Source: Pelistega europaea
GTDB taxonomy: Bacteria; Pseudomonadota; Gammaproteobacteria; Burkholderiales; Burkholderiaceae_B
Direction: 5' to 3'
Assembly: GCF_013133775.1 (NCBI RefSeq)
Contig: NZ_JABGBO010000006.1
Coordinates: 1 to 64,000 of the forward strand
Length of the DNA stretch: 64,000 nucleotides
Of this stretch, positions 36,409 through 45,640 are shown one piece after another. The notes below the pieces were generated by a model, which made no database searches, had not been told where the DNA came from, and worked only from the letters and a program-made list of their open reading frames with translations. Position numbers and translations under genes: made by a program. Every line of letters begins with the position of its first letter. Positions within the stretch are counted from its first letter, which is position 1.

Positions 36409-38202
36409 ATGCAACATATACGTAACTTTTCTATCATTGCACATATTGACCATGGTAAATCAACCCTGGCAGACCGTTTAATCCAGCGCACAGGAGGCTT
36501 AGCTGATCGAGAAATGTCAGCACAGGTACTGGATTCTATGGATATTGAGCGCGAGCGTGGCATTACTATTAAGGCGCAGACGGCGGCCCTTCAATACAAA
36601 GCACAAGATGGTAAAACTTATAACCTTAACATTATTGATACCCCTGGGCACGTAGACTTTTCCTATGAGGTCAGCCGTTCCTTGTCAGCCTGCGAGGGTG
36701 CTTTATTGGTGGTTGATGCAAGCCAAGGGGTGGAAGCTCAAACAGTGGCTAACTGCTACACAGCGATTGACCTTGGGGTAGAGGTTATCCCAGTGCTTAA
36801 TAAAATGGATTTGCCTTCTGCTGAACCAGAGCAAGCACGGGCAGAGATTGAGGATGTAATTGGTATTGATGCATCTGATGCTGTGCTTGCTAGTGCAAAG
36901 ACAGGCATGGGAATTGATGAAATTTTAGAGACTATTGTTAAAAAAGTTCCTCCTCCATCAGGAGATCCTAATAAACCTCTACAAGCCTTGATTATCGACT
37001 CTTGGTTTGATAATTATGTGGGGGTGGTGATGTTGGTGCGTATTGTCAATGGTACTCTTAAGCTGAAAGATAAAATCAGCTTTATGGCAACTGGGCATTC
37101 GCACTTAGTAGAACAATTAGGTGTGTTTACCCCTAAATCAGCTCCTCGTCAGCAGTTATCCGCAGGTGAGGTGGGGTTTGTTATTACAGGCATCAAGGAG
37201 CTTGCTCATGCTAAAGTGGGCGATACCATTACTCATGCTCAAGCCCCAGCAGATGCACCATTGCCAGGCTTTAAAGAGGTTAAACCACAGGTATTTGCTG
37301 GTTTATATCCGGTTGAGAGCAGTGAGTATGACCAGCTACGTGATTCACTTGAAAAACTCAAGCTGAATGATGCTGCCTTGATGTTTGAGCCTGAAGTATC
37401 TCAAGCATTAGGATTTGGATTCCGTTGTGGTTTCTTGGGTTTATTACATATGGAAATCGTGCAAGAGCGTTTGGAGCGCGAATTCGATATGGACCTTATT
37501 ACGACTGCCCCATCAGTAGTGTATGAGGTAGAAAAGAACAATGGTGAGATTTTAATGATTGATAGTCCTTCGCGTATGCCAGATGTGGGGACGATTCGTG
37601 ATATTCGTGAGCCTATTGTTAATGTTACGCTGTTTATGCCACAAGACTACGTGGGTCCTGTGATGACGCTTTGTAATAACAAACGTGGTATTCAGAAGAA
37701 TATGAGTTATCATGGACGTCAAGTACACCTGACTTACGAGTTGCCACTAGCAGAAATTGTATTAGACTTCTTTGATAAGCTAAAATCAGTATCGCGTGGT
37801 TATGCGTCTATGGACTATGAGTTCCTAGAGTATCGTAGTTCTGATGTAGTGAGGGTAGATTTATTGATTAATGGTGACAAGGTAGATGCCCTTTCGATGA
37901 TTGTTCATCGTTCTGTTGCTCGTCACCGTGGTCGTGAAGTGGTAAGCAAAATGCGTGGTTTAATTCCGCGCCAGATGTATGATGTAGCCGTGCAAGCAGC
38001 CATTGGTGCAGAGATTATTGCTCGTGAAAATGTCAAAGCATTGCGTAAGAATGTGTTGGCTAAATGTTATGGTGGGGATATTACACGTAAACGTAAGCTC
38101 CTTGAAAAGCAAAAAGCAGGTAAGAAACGCATGAAACAAGTAGGTAGCGTTGAGATTCCTCAAGAGGCATTTTTGGCGATTCTACAAGTGGAAGATAAAT
38201 AG
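36409..38202 (+). CDS. lepA: Elongation factor 4 (LepA)
   Basis: Ribosomal GTPase acting in translation initiation/elongation. The 597-residue protein has G1 [14 protein letters not shown], switch [14 protein letters not shown]3 [13 protein letters not shown]4 NKMDLP, G5 SAKTG, then EF-G-like domains and the C-terminal domain ending [20 protein letters not shown]. The frame is open upstream to 36343, but ATG 36409 gives the family start [16 protein letters not shown]. It has no Shine-Dalgarno: the preceding bases are U-rich (TATTTTTTCG), so recognition may rely on protein S1. Preceded by the stem-loop 36329-36378. lepB follows 10 bases later. Confidence 0.96.
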   Translation: MQHIRNFSIIAHIDHGKSTLADRLIQRTGGLADREMSAQVLDSMDIERERGITIKAQTAALQYKAQDGKTYNLNIIDTPGHVDFSYEVSRSLSACEGALLVVDASQGVEAQTVANCYTAIDLGVEVIPVLNKMDLPSAEPEQARAEIEDVIGIDASDAVLASAKTGMGIDEILETIVKKVPPPSGDPNKPLQALIIDSWFDNYVGVVMLVRIVNGTLKLKDKISFMATGHSHLVEQLGVFTPKSAPRQQLSAGEVGFVITGIKELAHAKVGDTITHAQAPADAPLPGFKEVKPQVFAGLYPVESSEYDQLRDSLEKLKLNDAALMFEPEVSQALGFGFRCGFLGLLHMEIVQERLEREFDMDLITTAPSVVYEVEKNNGEILMIDSPSRMPDVGTIRDIREPIVNVTLFMPQDYVGPVMTLCNNKRGIQKNMSYHGRQVHLTYELPLAEIVLDFFDKLKSVSRGYASMDYEFLEYRSSDVVRVDLLINGDKVDALSMIVHRSVARHRGREVVSKMRGLIPRQMYDVAVQAAIGAEIIARENVKALRKNVLAKCYGGDITRKRKLLEKQKAGKKRMKQVGSVEIPQEAFLAILQVEDK

Positions 38203-38212
38203 AGGTCTAAAC

Positions 38213-39043
38213 ATGAACTTTGCGGTGATATTTTTTGTATTATTGGTTGTCACTTGGGCGATTAAGTTGCTAGATAAATGGGTGTTGAAACCTCGTCGTA
38301 TCGCTACTTATGGAGCAGAGCATGCTGAAGAGTATCGATCTAAAATTGTGACTTATGCGATAGAATTTTTCCCTGTGATTTTATTTATTTTTATTCTGCG
38401 TTCTTTTGTGGTGGAGCCATTTCGTATTCCTTCGGGATCAATGTTACCTACTCTTGAAAATGGCGATATGATTGCGGTGAATAAGTTTTCTTATGGCATT
38501 CGCCTGCCTATCATTAATCAAAAAATTATCCCTTTGGGGAATCCTCAACGTGGAGATGTAGTGGTGTTTCGCTATCCCGTTGATCCTGATACTGACTACA
38601 TTAAACGTATTGTGGGGGTTCCTGGTGATGTAGTGCGTTTTGAAAATAAGCGGTTATCTATTAATGGTCAAGAATTGCCTCTTAAAGAAATAGGCCCCTA
38701 TGTTAACCCTAGTCAGCAACCTGGGTCTCCTATGCGTTTTGAAGAAACTATGGGAGATGTAAAACATGATATTTTACTTATGCCTATGTTGGGTCAGATT
38801 CGTCCTATTGTAGATTTTCCTCATATGGATAATTGCCAATATTTAAGTGGTGATTCAGGTGTCACGACAGGTGTTGAGTGTAAGGTGCCTGAAGGGTATT
38901 ACTTTGCTATGGGTGACAACCGTGATAATAGCCAAGATAGTCGCTATTGGGGGTTTGTACCCGACCAGAATATTGTCGGTAAAGCCTTTATGGTATGGAT
39001 GAATTTTGGTGAACTCGGTCGTATAGGAACGATGATTAAATAA
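38213..39043 (+). CDS. lepB: Signal peptidase I
   Basis: Cleaves signal peptides at the inner membrane. The 276-residue protein has two N-terminal transmembrane segments (about 2-20 and 50-66), the catalytic Ser76 in [11 protein letters not shown] and general-base Lys131 in [12 protein letters not shown], and box E in [18 protein letters not shown]. An in-frame start at 38150 lies inside lepA; ATG 38213 with AGAGG upstream is chosen. The stop codon overlaps the rnc start in TAATG. Confidence 0.95.
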   Translation: MNFAVIFFVLLVVTWAIKLLDKWVLKPRRIATYGAEHAEEYRSKIVTYAIEFFPVILFIFILRSFVVEPFRIPSGSMLPTLENGDMIAVNKFSYGIRLPIINQKIIPLGNPQRGDVVVFRYPVDPDTDYIKRIVGVPGDVVRFENKRLSINGQELPLKEIGPYVNPSQQPGSPMRFEETMGDVKHDILLMPMLGQIRPIVDFPHMDNCQYLSGDSGVTTGVECKVPEGYYFAMGDNRDNSQDSRYWGFVPDQNIVGKAFMVWMNFGELGRIGTMIK

Positions 39044-39801
39044 TGAATTACCAACAACTTCAAGAACGGTTAGGCTACCGCTTTCAAAACCCTGATTTAC
39101 TTGTGCGTGCATTGACACATCGCAGTTATAGTACTCGTCACAATGAACGCCTAGAATTTCTAGGCGACTCTATTCTTAACTTCTCCGTGGCCTCTTTGTT
39201 GTTTAAGATGCTACGAGAGCAGGATGAGGGGGATTTATCGCGAATCCGTTCTAGTCTTGTGAACCAACAGACTTTAGCAGATTTAGCCCATCAATTAGAT
39301 ATTTCTGATGTGTTATTGCTGGGTGAGGGAGAGTTGAAGAGCGGAGGTTTTCGTCGCCCCTCTATTTTGGCAGATGCCATGGAAGCAATTTTTGGGGCAA
39401 TTTATCTAGATAGTGGTGTCGTGGAGCAGTCTCAGCGCGTTATTGAGGGCTTGTATGCACCATTATTAGAAGATGTAGATTTTTCTACTTTGGGTAAAGA
39501 TGCTAAGACGTTATTACAAGAGATGCTACAGGCACGCAAACTGCATTTGCCAATCTATACTGTGTTGGCGACGACGGGAGCTGCACATGATCAGCAATTT
39601 GAAGTGGAGTGTAGTGTACCAGCACTGAATTTGTCTGCTACTGCAGTAGGGGCGAGTCGCCGTGCGGCAGAACAAGTGGCAGCGAAGATTGTGATTGAGC
39701 AATTAAAACAAGTTTCTCCTCACAAAAAAGGGGCGAAACCCAAACGTGTTGTAACGCAACTGACTTTACCAGTAGCAGTAGAACAAGAAACTCGCTCATA
39801 G
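39043..39801 (+). CDS. rnc: Ribonuclease III
   Basis: Double-strand-specific RNase processing rRNA precursors. The 252-residue protein has the RIII signature [16 protein letters not shown] with catalytic acidic residues, [20 protein letters not shown] and [10 protein letters not shown], followed by a dsRNA-binding domain (about 158-228; [16 protein letters not shown]). One base overlaps lepB (TAATG), so translation is coupled. Era follows 102 bases later. Confidence 0.96.
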   Translation: MNYQQLQERLGYRFQNPDLLVRALTHRSYSTRHNERLEFLGDSILNFSVASLLFKMLREQDEGDLSRIRSSLVNQQTLADLAHQLDISDVLLLGEGELKSGGFRRPSILADAMEAIFGAIYLDSGVVEQSQRVIEGLYAPLLEDVDFSTLGKDAKTLLQEMLQARKLHLPIYTVLATTGAAHDQQFEVECSVPALNLSATAVGASRRAAEQVAAKIVIEQLKQVSPHKKGAKPKRVVTQLTLPVAVEQETRS

Positions 39802-39903
39802 ACTTACTGACTTGGTTGTATTGTGTGATATGACCTGCTTGGGTGAGTTTAGATAGGTAAGTGTAGGGGATGTGATACCTATCAATTTTTAATGTGAGAA
39901 AAG

Positions 39904-40836
39904 ATGACGGATATAAAGAATACTGAAGTACAAAATACAAGGGATATGTCTGCAGGATTTAAAACGGGCTTTATCGCCGTAGTGGGACGTCCTAATGTTG
40001 GTAAATCGACATTGATGAATGCGTTGGTAGGGGGCAAGGTTTCTATTGTTTCCCGTAAAGCACAGACAACACGTCATCGCATCCATGGGGTATTGACGCA
40101 GGATAATCATCAGTACATCTTTGTAGATACCCCTGGTTTTCAGACACGCCATGGCGGAGCGATGAACCGCATGATGAATCGTGTTGTGACACAAACGCTA
40201 GCAGACGTGGATGTAGTTGTGCATGTGGTAGAGGCAGGCAAATGGAGTGCAGGTGATGAGAATGTAGTACCGCTTTTGCCTACTGCCAAAAAATGTATTT
40301 TAGTGATTAGCAAGGTAGATTTACTCAAAAATAAAAATGATATGTTTGCCTTTACAACTAAGATTCTTTCAAAGTTCCCTTATGATGCGATTGTGCCATT
40401 AAGTGCGGTAAAAGGAATACAGCTAGACATTTTATTAAAAGAAATTGCTCATCGTTTACCAGAGGGCGAACCCCTGTTTGATGAGGAAGCCATGACTGAT
40501 CGTTCTGTACGATTTATCGCAGCAGAGTTGATTCGTGAGAAAATTTTCCGCTTGGTTGGTGATGAATTGCCTTATTCTAGTACCGTTCAGATTGAAAAAT
40601 GGGACGAAGCCGAAGAGGGGGTGCATATTAATGCTTGTGTGGTAGTAGATAAAGAGGGGCATAAGCCTATCTTATTAGGTGCCAAAGGGGTACATATGAA
40701 GCGTATTGCCACAGAAGCACGACAGGACATTAAAGAGATGTTGGGTAAGCCTGTTTTTCTAGAAATTTATATCAAGGTACGCAAGGGGTGGTCTGATAAA
40801 GAGGCTGCTTTGCGTGAATTGGGTTATGAGGGTTAA
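39904..40836 (+). CDS. era: GTPase Era
   Basis: Essential GTPase for 30S maturation that binds the 3' end of 16S rRNA. The 310-residue protein has G1 GRPNVGKSTLMNALVG, G3 DTPGFQTRHGG, G4 SKVD, and the C-terminal KH domain with GVHINACVVVDKEGHKPILL and GAKGVHMKRIATEAR. The 18-residue N-terminal tail is typical. TGTGAG precedes the ATG. It precedes recO in the standard rnc-era-recO order. Confidence 0.96.
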   Translation: MTDIKNTEVQNTRDMSAGFKTGFIAVVGRPNVGKSTLMNALVGGKVSIVSRKAQTTRHRIHGVLTQDNHQYIFVDTPGFQTRHGGAMNRMMNRVVTQTLADVDVVVHVVEAGKWSAGDENVVPLLPTAKKCILVISKVDLLKNKNDMFAFTTKILSKFPYDAIVPLSAVKGIQLDILLKEIAHRLPEGEPLFDEEAMTDRSVRFIAAELIREKIFRLVGDELPYSSTVQIEKWDEAEEGVHINACVVVDKEGHKPILLGAKGVHMKRIATEARQDIKEMLGKPVFLEIYIKVRKGWSDKEAALRELGYEG

Positions 40837-40921
40837 AACCAACACTTTTTTCGATAGTGATTTCTGTTGCCTCATAAAAATTATCTGCTGTTTAAAAAGA
40901 GTGATGAACTGAGGAAACGAG

Positions 40922-41500
40922 ATGGCTAAAACAATCAAAGTATCAGAAACCTCGGCTTTTCTACTTCAAGCCAAGGCTTGGAGTGAAACCTCTTCTATTG
41001 TGACCCTATTTGCACGTGATTATGGACTGATTGCGGGTATAGCAAAAGGAGCCAAACGACCTTATTCAGTCTTGCGACCGATTCTTTCGCATTTTCAACC
41101 CTTATCTATTTCTTGGAGTGGTCAAGCAGAAGTTAAAACAATCACTCATGCTGAGTTTGAGGGGTTCTTAGCCTTGCCTTCGCGGTGTCTAATGTCGGCC
41201 TGGTATATGAACGAACTTATCCTGCGTAGTTTAGCCAAAGAGGATGCTCACCCTGTTATTTTTGATGAGTATGCTTTTGCATTAGATAGTCTTTGTTCAG
41301 GCATTAATGAACGTAGTGTATTACGTCGTTTTGAATGGCATTTACTGCGAGAAAACGGCTATGGTGTCGATGAGCCTACACCAGATTTTCATGATTTGAG
41401 CAAAGAGCCTCAACTAAGGCAGATGTTAAGGATGCGTATAGAAGAACATATCTCACAACGTCAACTTAATACTCGTAAGGTGATGAACTCACTAGTATAA
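40922..41500 (+). CDS. recO: DNA repair protein RecO, shortened form
   Basis: RecO with RecF and RecR loads RecA on gapped DNA. The N-terminal OB domain is clear (ETSAFLLQAKAWSETSSIVT, LIAGIAKGAKRPYS) and the helical segment WYMNELILRSL ... LRRFEWHLLRENGYGVD follows. The product has only 192 residues against the usual 235-260. The missing part lies between GYGVDEPTPDF and the closing helix MRIEEHISQRQLNTRKVMNS, whose ending is normal, so this looks like an internal in-frame loss rather than a frameshift. Last gene of the run; a hairpin at 41505-41529 follows. Confidence 0.88.
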   Translation: MAKTIKVSETSAFLLQAKAWSETSSIVTLFARDYGLIAGIAKGAKRPYSVLRPILSHFQPLSISWSGQAEVKTITHAEFEGFLALPSRCLMSAWYMNELILRSLAKEDAHPVIFDEYAFALDSLCSGINERSVLRRFEWHLLRENGYGVDEPTPDFHDLSKEPQLRQMLRMRIEEHISQRQLNTRKVMNSLV

Positions 41501-41529
41501 AAAAGGCTTTCTGATGATAACAGAAAGCC
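41500..41529 (-). terminator. Hairpin between recO and the cytochrome c gene
   Basis: GGCTTTCTG-atgataa-CAGAAAGCC is a perfect 9-bp stem. On the minus strand it is followed by TTTTTTAT, so it is best read as the terminator of the cytochrome c gene; it also sits right after recO. Confidence 0.75.
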
Positions 41530-41641
41530 ATAAAGTGATAGTAAAGCTTTAAGGAATGAAAAAAAGCTACTTATCAAGGAGTACTTGGTATATTTAAACC
41601 AACAGTGCTAAAAGGCATATTGGGTGCATAGAAATACATGA

Positions 41642-41953
41642 TTATTTCAGTGTCAAAATCCATTCAGCAAGTGTTTTAGCTTCATCATCTGTCACAGGGT
41701 TAGGTGCCATAGGGATGGGACCCCATTGACCAGTACTACCATCTTTAATGCTTTTTACAATGGTAGCCACTGCGTCTGTCTTGCCTGCATATTTGGCAGC
41801 CACCTCTCGCAGAGCAGGGCCAAGCACCTTATTGTCCACGCTATGACAGCCGACACAGGCTTTGGAGTTGAAAAGTTCAGGAACTTCTGTAGCACAGGCA
41901 GCAGAAGCAGCAAAGACTGCTGCCACAACAAGTGAAGTAGGGATGAGTTTCAT
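41642..41953 (-). CDS. Periplasmic monoheme cytochrome c (c551/c8 type)
   Basis: Small electron carrier of 103 residues. It has a cleavable signal peptide ending near ASAACA, the heme motif CVGCH (C33, C36, H37), the conserved [16 protein letters not shown] helix and an axial methionine in [10 protein letters not shown] (M82), ending [13 protein letters not shown]. These mark the cytochrome c551/c8 class. An earlier in-frame start (42007) lacks a ribosome site, while AGAGGAAATGTT precedes the ATG at 41953. Its partners cannot be read from context; oxidases or the thiosulfate-oxidising cytochromes at 45641-47918 are possible. Confidence 0.93.
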   Translation of the reverse strand: MKLIPTSLVVAAVFAASAACATEVPELFNSKACVGCHSVDNKVLGPALREVAAKYAGKTDAVATIVKSIKDGSTGQWGPIPMAPNPVTDDEAKTLAEWILTLK

Positions 41954-42160
41954 AACATTTCCTCTTTCAATAGGTATAAGTAATAGGTAATGGGTTGTTG
42001 ATAACAATCCCCATCGCTAGATAGGCATTAATGTAGCATGAGGGTATCAGAAGTTGAATTGATAAATCTCAATAAAACTTGACTAAATTACTATCTTTTA
42101 AGAAGTGTTGTTTTATCATGCTTATTTGAGGGGGCTAAACGGTCAAACTACTTTATTTAT

Positions 42161-42189
42161 TTGATTTTATGTAGAAATTAGTCTAAAAT
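42161..42189 (+). promoter_or_regulatory. Sigma-70 promoter of the rpsF operon
   Basis: TTGATT (42161-42166), 17-base spacer, TAAAAT (42184-42189). Transcription would begin near 42196. Confidence 0.7.
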
Positions 42190-42201
42190 AGATAGCTTCT
42201 T

Positions 42202-42232
42202 GCTCGACCATTAGTGATGGTGGCGGGCTTTT
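42202..42232 (+). promoter_or_regulatory. Bulged stem-loop in the rpsF leader
   Basis: GCTCG-ACCAT-tagtg-ATGGT-gg-CGGGC folds into a stem with a two-base GG bulge, followed by TTTT. It could be an S6:S18 autoregulatory element, as known in many bacteria, or a weak attenuator. The canonical CCG of the rpsF motif is not obvious. Confidence 0.4.
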
Positions 42233-42252
42233 CATCCATAAGGAGTTAATCT

Positions 42253-42642
42253 ATGCGTCACTACGAAGTAGTGTTTATTGTGCATCCTGATCAAAGCGAA
42301 CAGGTACCTGCAATGACAGAGCGTTATCAATCTATGGTAACCTCTAATGGTGGTAAAATCCATCGTTCAGAAGACTGGGGTCGTCGTCAACTGGCTTACC
42401 CAATCCAAAAACTTGTGAAAGCACACTATGTTTGCCTAAACATCGAGTGCGACCAAGCTACACTAGACGAGTTAGAACATTCTTTCCGCTACAACGATGC
42501 AGTTTTGCGTCATTTAGTTATTAAAACTAAATCTGCTCACACTAGCCCATCTATTATGATGAAATCTGTTGAGCGCGAAGAATCTCGTAAAGCAGCCGCT
42601 GCTGAAGCAGTTGAAGTGGCTGAAGAGCTAGACGAAGAATAA
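42253..42642 (+). CDS. rpsF: 30S ribosomal protein S6
   Basis: The 129-residue protein starts [20 protein letters not shown] and has [20 protein letters not shown] and [13 protein letters not shown], the S6 core that binds S18 in the 30S platform. The tail is glutamate/alanine-rich ([12 protein letters not shown]), the substrate region for RimK-type modification in relatives. AAGGAG precedes the start. First gene of rpsF-priB-rpsR-rplI. Confidence 0.98.
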   Translation: MRHYEVVFIVHPDQSEQVPAMTERYQSMVTSNGGKIHRSEDWGRRQLAYPIQKLVKAHYVCLNIECDQATLDELEHSFRYNDAVLRHLVIKTKSAHTSPSIMMKSVEREESRKAAAAEAVEVAEELDEE

Positions 42643-42653
42643 GTAGGGTTATA

Positions 42654-42944
42654 TTGAACCGCATTTTTTTGCAAGTGCGTGCCCTTGAGATTAAGCCAAT
42701 GCGCTTTACTCCAGCAGGCATACCGGTTCAAGAGTTGGTACTAGAGCACTGTTCCGAGGTTATTGAGGCAGGGCATACACGTAGAGTAGAGTTTATCATT
42801 GCCGCTTGTGCGATTGGACCTTTAGCAGGACAGTTGCAGCACTTACAGATAGGTGATGAGTTGGATGTAGAGGGTTTTTTAACCCCAGCACGCAAAAACT
42901 CCAGTAAGTTAGTGCTTCATATTCAGGCAGCAACTCCGCGTTAG
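42654..42944 (+). CDS. priB: Primosomal replication protein N (PriB)
   Basis: A 96-residue single-stranded-DNA-binding OB fold used in replication restart with PriA. Landmarks are LEIKPMRFTPAGIPVQELVL, RRVEFIIAACAIGPLAGQLQ and DELDVEGFLTPARKNSSKLV. It starts with TTG 11 bases after rpsF, typical of low-level expression between two ribosomal genes. The rpsF-priB-rpsR-rplI order agrees. Confidence 0.94.
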   Translation: MNRIFLQVRALEIKPMRFTPAGIPVQELVLEHCSEVIEAGHTRRVEFIIAACAIGPLAGQLQHLQIGDELDVEGFLTPARKNSSKLVLHIQAATPR

Positions 42945-43023
42945 TACCGCAATCCTTTAGAAGTAGCAATACTTTGATTAACAAGATACGGGGTTATCCC
43001 CATTAAGTTAAAAGGCAAATATC

Positions 43024-43299
43024 ATGGCTTTCATGAAGAAAAACAAGGAAAAACGCAGCAAATTTACGCAGCAAAATCCATTGTTCAAACGTCGCAAATT
43101 CTGCCGTTTTACAGCAGCAGGCGTTGAAGAAATCGATTACAAAGATATTGACACATTACGTGACTTTATCACTGAGACTGGTAAAATCATTCCAGCTCGT
43201 TTAACAGGCACTAAAGCTAACTACCAACGTCAATTAGACACAGCGATCAAACGTGCTCGCTTCTTAGCTTTACTTCCATACACCGATAACCACAAATAA
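43024..43299 (+). CDS. rpsR: 30S ribosomal protein S18
   Basis: The 91-residue basic protein has [40 protein letters not shown] and [20 protein letters not shown], the conserved S18 body. The N-terminal lysine tail ([17 protein letters not shown]) is normal for betaproteobacteria. S18 pairs with S6 from the same operon. AAAGGC precedes the start. Confidence 0.98.
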   Translation: MAFMKKNKEKRSKFTQQNPLFKRRKFCRFTAAGVEEIDYKDIDTLRDFITETGKIIPARLTGTKANYQRQLDTAIKRARFLALLPYTDNHK

Positions 43300-43310
43300 G
43301 GATTACTGTC

Positions 43311-43766
43311 ATGCAAGTTATTCTATTAGAAAAGATCGGTAAATTAGGTGACTTGGGTGAAATCGTTAAAGTAAAAGACGGTTTTGCTCGTAACTACTTG
43401 ATTCCTCAAAAGAAAGCTCGTCGTGCAACCGAACAAGCTATCGCTGAGTTTGAAACTCGTCGTGCTGAACTTGAAAAAGCTCAAGCTGAACGTTTAGCTG
43501 CTGCTCAAGCAGTTGGTGCTAAATTAAATGGTTTCCGTCTTGTTATGTCTCAAAAAGCAGGCGTTGATGGTCGTTTATTTGGTTCAGTAACTTCTATGGA
43601 CATCGCTGCTGCTTTAGTTGCTGCAGGTTTTGAAACAGTAACTAAACAACAAGTTCGTCTTACTGACGGTGCATTAAAAGCTGTGGGTGAATTCCCAGTG
43701 TCTTTGCACTTACATGCTGACGTAGATGCCGATATCACTGTAGTTGTTCAAGGTGAAATGGCTTAA
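43311..43766 (+). CDS. rplI: 50S ribosomal protein L9
   Basis: The 151-residue protein begins [20 protein letters not shown] and [13 protein letters not shown], the N-terminal rRNA-binding domain, followed by the long exposed helix and the C-terminal domain ([20 protein letters not shown]). Eleven bases after rpsR; the operon ends in the terminator at 43824-43859. Confidence 0.98.
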   Translation: MQVILLEKIGKLGDLGEIVKVKDGFARNYLIPQKKARRATEQAIAEFETRRAELEKAQAERLAAAQAVGAKLNGFRLVMSQKAGVDGRLFGSVTSMDIAAALVAAGFETVTKQQVRLTDGALKAVGEFPVSLHLHADVDADITVVVQGEMA

Positions 43767-43823
43767 TCAGCTACCTCATTTACTGATATACTAATGCCTT
43801 TAAGGCGTTAGATGTAAATATAC

Positions 43824-43859
43824 AAAGCAGCCTTTACATCAAAGTTGAGGCTGCTTTTT
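43824..43859 (+). terminator. Intrinsic terminator after rplI
   Basis: AAAGCAGCCT (43824-43833) and AGGCTGCTTT (43848-43857) form a perfect 10-bp stem with T residues following, separating rplI from dnaB. Confidence 0.9.
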
Positions 43860-43987
43860 ACTTTTTATGTCATTTTCTATATGTAACTCCCTTTAGGTTT
43901 GCCTGTAGACTTTATAGATTGAGTCATATCCGTAGGAGGAATAGGGGAGTGGGTGTAGTTAAGTAATCGTAGTATTTCCAAAGAGTA

Positions 43988-45547
43988 ATGACGAAGATGA
44001 ATACAAAGTCTGATTTTTCGGCTGATGTGCCTGGTGCCGAGTCCGATGAGGATGTTTTTGGTGCAAGTGCAATGCCTGCCGCCGATGTACAGGTTGGAGT
44101 GGATCCTGTGGTAGAAGCGGGGTATACCAGTGGGCATGCTCAAGATACTGCTACTTATGAGACTCCTGTAGATTCTGTGGGTGCATTAGGGGACTTGCGG
44201 TTACCTCCTCAATCAATAGAGGCAGAGCAATCAGTACTAGGTGCTTTGTTAATTGAGAATCGTGCTTTTGATCAGATTTCAACTATTCTTTCCGAAGAAG
44301 ATTTCTATCGTCATGACCATCGCCTTATTTGGCATCATATCCACCAGCTAATTAGTCTAGATCGTGAAGCTGATGTGATTACGGTGGCTGAATCTTTGCG
44401 TCTAGTGAACAAGGAAGAAGAGGTTGGTGGTTTAGCTTATCTTAATGCTCTAGCAACCAATACGGCATCTGCAGCTAATATCGTGCGGTATGCTGAGATT
44501 GTCCGTGAGCGTTCTATGCTGCGTCAGTTAGTGTCAGTGGCGGATGAGTTGACCAATATGGCATATCAGCCCAATGGTCGCCAGGCACGTCAGTTATTAG
44601 ACGAGGCAGAATCTAAAATTTTTAAAATCTCCCAAGAGAATGGGGGGGTGACACAAGACTTTCATGCTATGCCTGATGTGATGATTCAGGTGATTGAGGA
44701 GTTAGAACAACTTGCTTCGCGAGAGGATGATTCCGATGTCACAGGTATTAGCACAGGGTTTATGGAATTGGATTCACGTACGGCAGGTATGCACAGCGGT
44801 CAGCTCATTATTGTGGCAGGGCGTCCAGCCATGGGTAAAACCTCTTTTGCGATGAATATTGTTGAGCATGTGGCTATTCATGAGAAATTACCTGTCGCTG
44901 TGTTTAGTATGGAGATGGATGCGGTGCAATTAGGGCATCGCTTGCTAGGTTCTGTAGGCAAGGTAAACCAACAACGTATGCGTACAGGCAAGTTATTAGA
45001 CGAAGATTGGCCACGGATTACCCATGCAACCTCATTATTGCAAAACGCCAAAATTTTTATTGATGAGACACCAGCATTAACGCCTATTGACTTACGTGCT
45101 AGAGCTCGTCGCCTAAAGAGCCGAGAGGGGGAGTTGGGACTTATCGTAGTGGATTACCTGCAGTTGATGTCAGGTAATGGTCGTAATGATAATCGTACGG
45201 CGGAAATTTCCGAGATTAGTCGTTCCCTTAAGCAATTAGCGCGTGATTTGAAATGCCCAATCATTGCTTTATCACAACTGAATCGTGGTTTAGAGCAACG
45301 CACAAATAAGCGTCCTATTATGTCAGATTTACGCGAATCTGGTGCGATTGAGCAGGATGCGGACGTGATTTTATTTATCTATCGTGATGAGGTTTATAAT
45401 CCTGATTCTCCAGATAAAGGGACGGCAGAGATTATTATTGGTAAACAACGTGCAGGTCCGATTGGCACAGTACGCTTAACCTTTATGGGCGAGTTTACTA
45501 AGTTTGCAAATTATACAGGTGCTGGGGCTGCTTTTGTAGGGGAGTAA
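43988..45547 (+). CDS. dnaB: Replicative DNA helicase DnaB
   Basis: Ring helicase that unwinds the fork. The 519-residue protein has the N-terminal domain (LPPQSIEAEQSVLGALLIEN) and the RecA-like domain with Walker A AGRPAMGKTSFAMNI, FSMEMDAVQLGHR, Walker B LIVVDYLQLM, RSLKQLARDL, and LRESGAIEQDADVILFIYRD. The N-terminal tail before LPPQS is about 71 residues, roughly 48 longer than in E. coli, acidic and low-complexity. A second ATG at 43997 is possible. Separated from rplI by a terminator, so it should have its own promoter. Confidence 0.96.
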   Translation: MTKMNTKSDFSADVPGAESDEDVFGASAMPAADVQVGVDPVVEAGYTSGHAQDTATYETPVDSVGALGDLRLPPQSIEAEQSVLGALLIENRAFDQISTILSEEDFYRHDHRLIWHHIHQLISLDREADVITVAESLRLVNKEEEVGGLAYLNALATNTASAANIVRYAEIVRERSMLRQLVSVADELTNMAYQPNGRQARQLLDEAESKIFKISQENGGVTQDFHAMPDVMIQVIEELEQLASREDDSDVTGISTGFMELDSRTAGMHSGQLIIVAGRPAMGKTSFAMNIVEHVAIHEKLPVAVFSMEMDAVQLGHRLLGSVGKVNQQRMRTGKLLDEDWPRITHATSLLQNAKIFIDETPALTPIDLRARARRLKSREGELGLIVVDYLQLMSGNGRNDNRTAEISEISRSLKQLARDLKCPIIALSQLNRGLEQRTNKRPIMSDLRESGAIEQDADVILFIYRDEVYNPDSPDKGTAEIIIGKQRAGPIGTVRLTFMGEFTKFANYTGAGAAFVGE

Positions 45548-45593
45548 TCCCTAGCTGATAAATGATAAATTGGCATTTTGCCACCAAACCGAT

Positions 45594-45632
45594 GGCATAA
45601 AAAAACACCCAAGAGTAGAGCCTCTTGGGTGT
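45594..45632 (-). terminator. Intrinsic terminator of the cytochrome operon
   Basis: ACACCCAAGAG-tagagc-CTCTTGGGTGT is a perfect 11-bp stem; on the minus strand it is followed by seven T residues. It also lies after dnaB, so may serve both strands. Confidence 0.88.
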
Positions 45633-45640
45633 GAGAGAGA

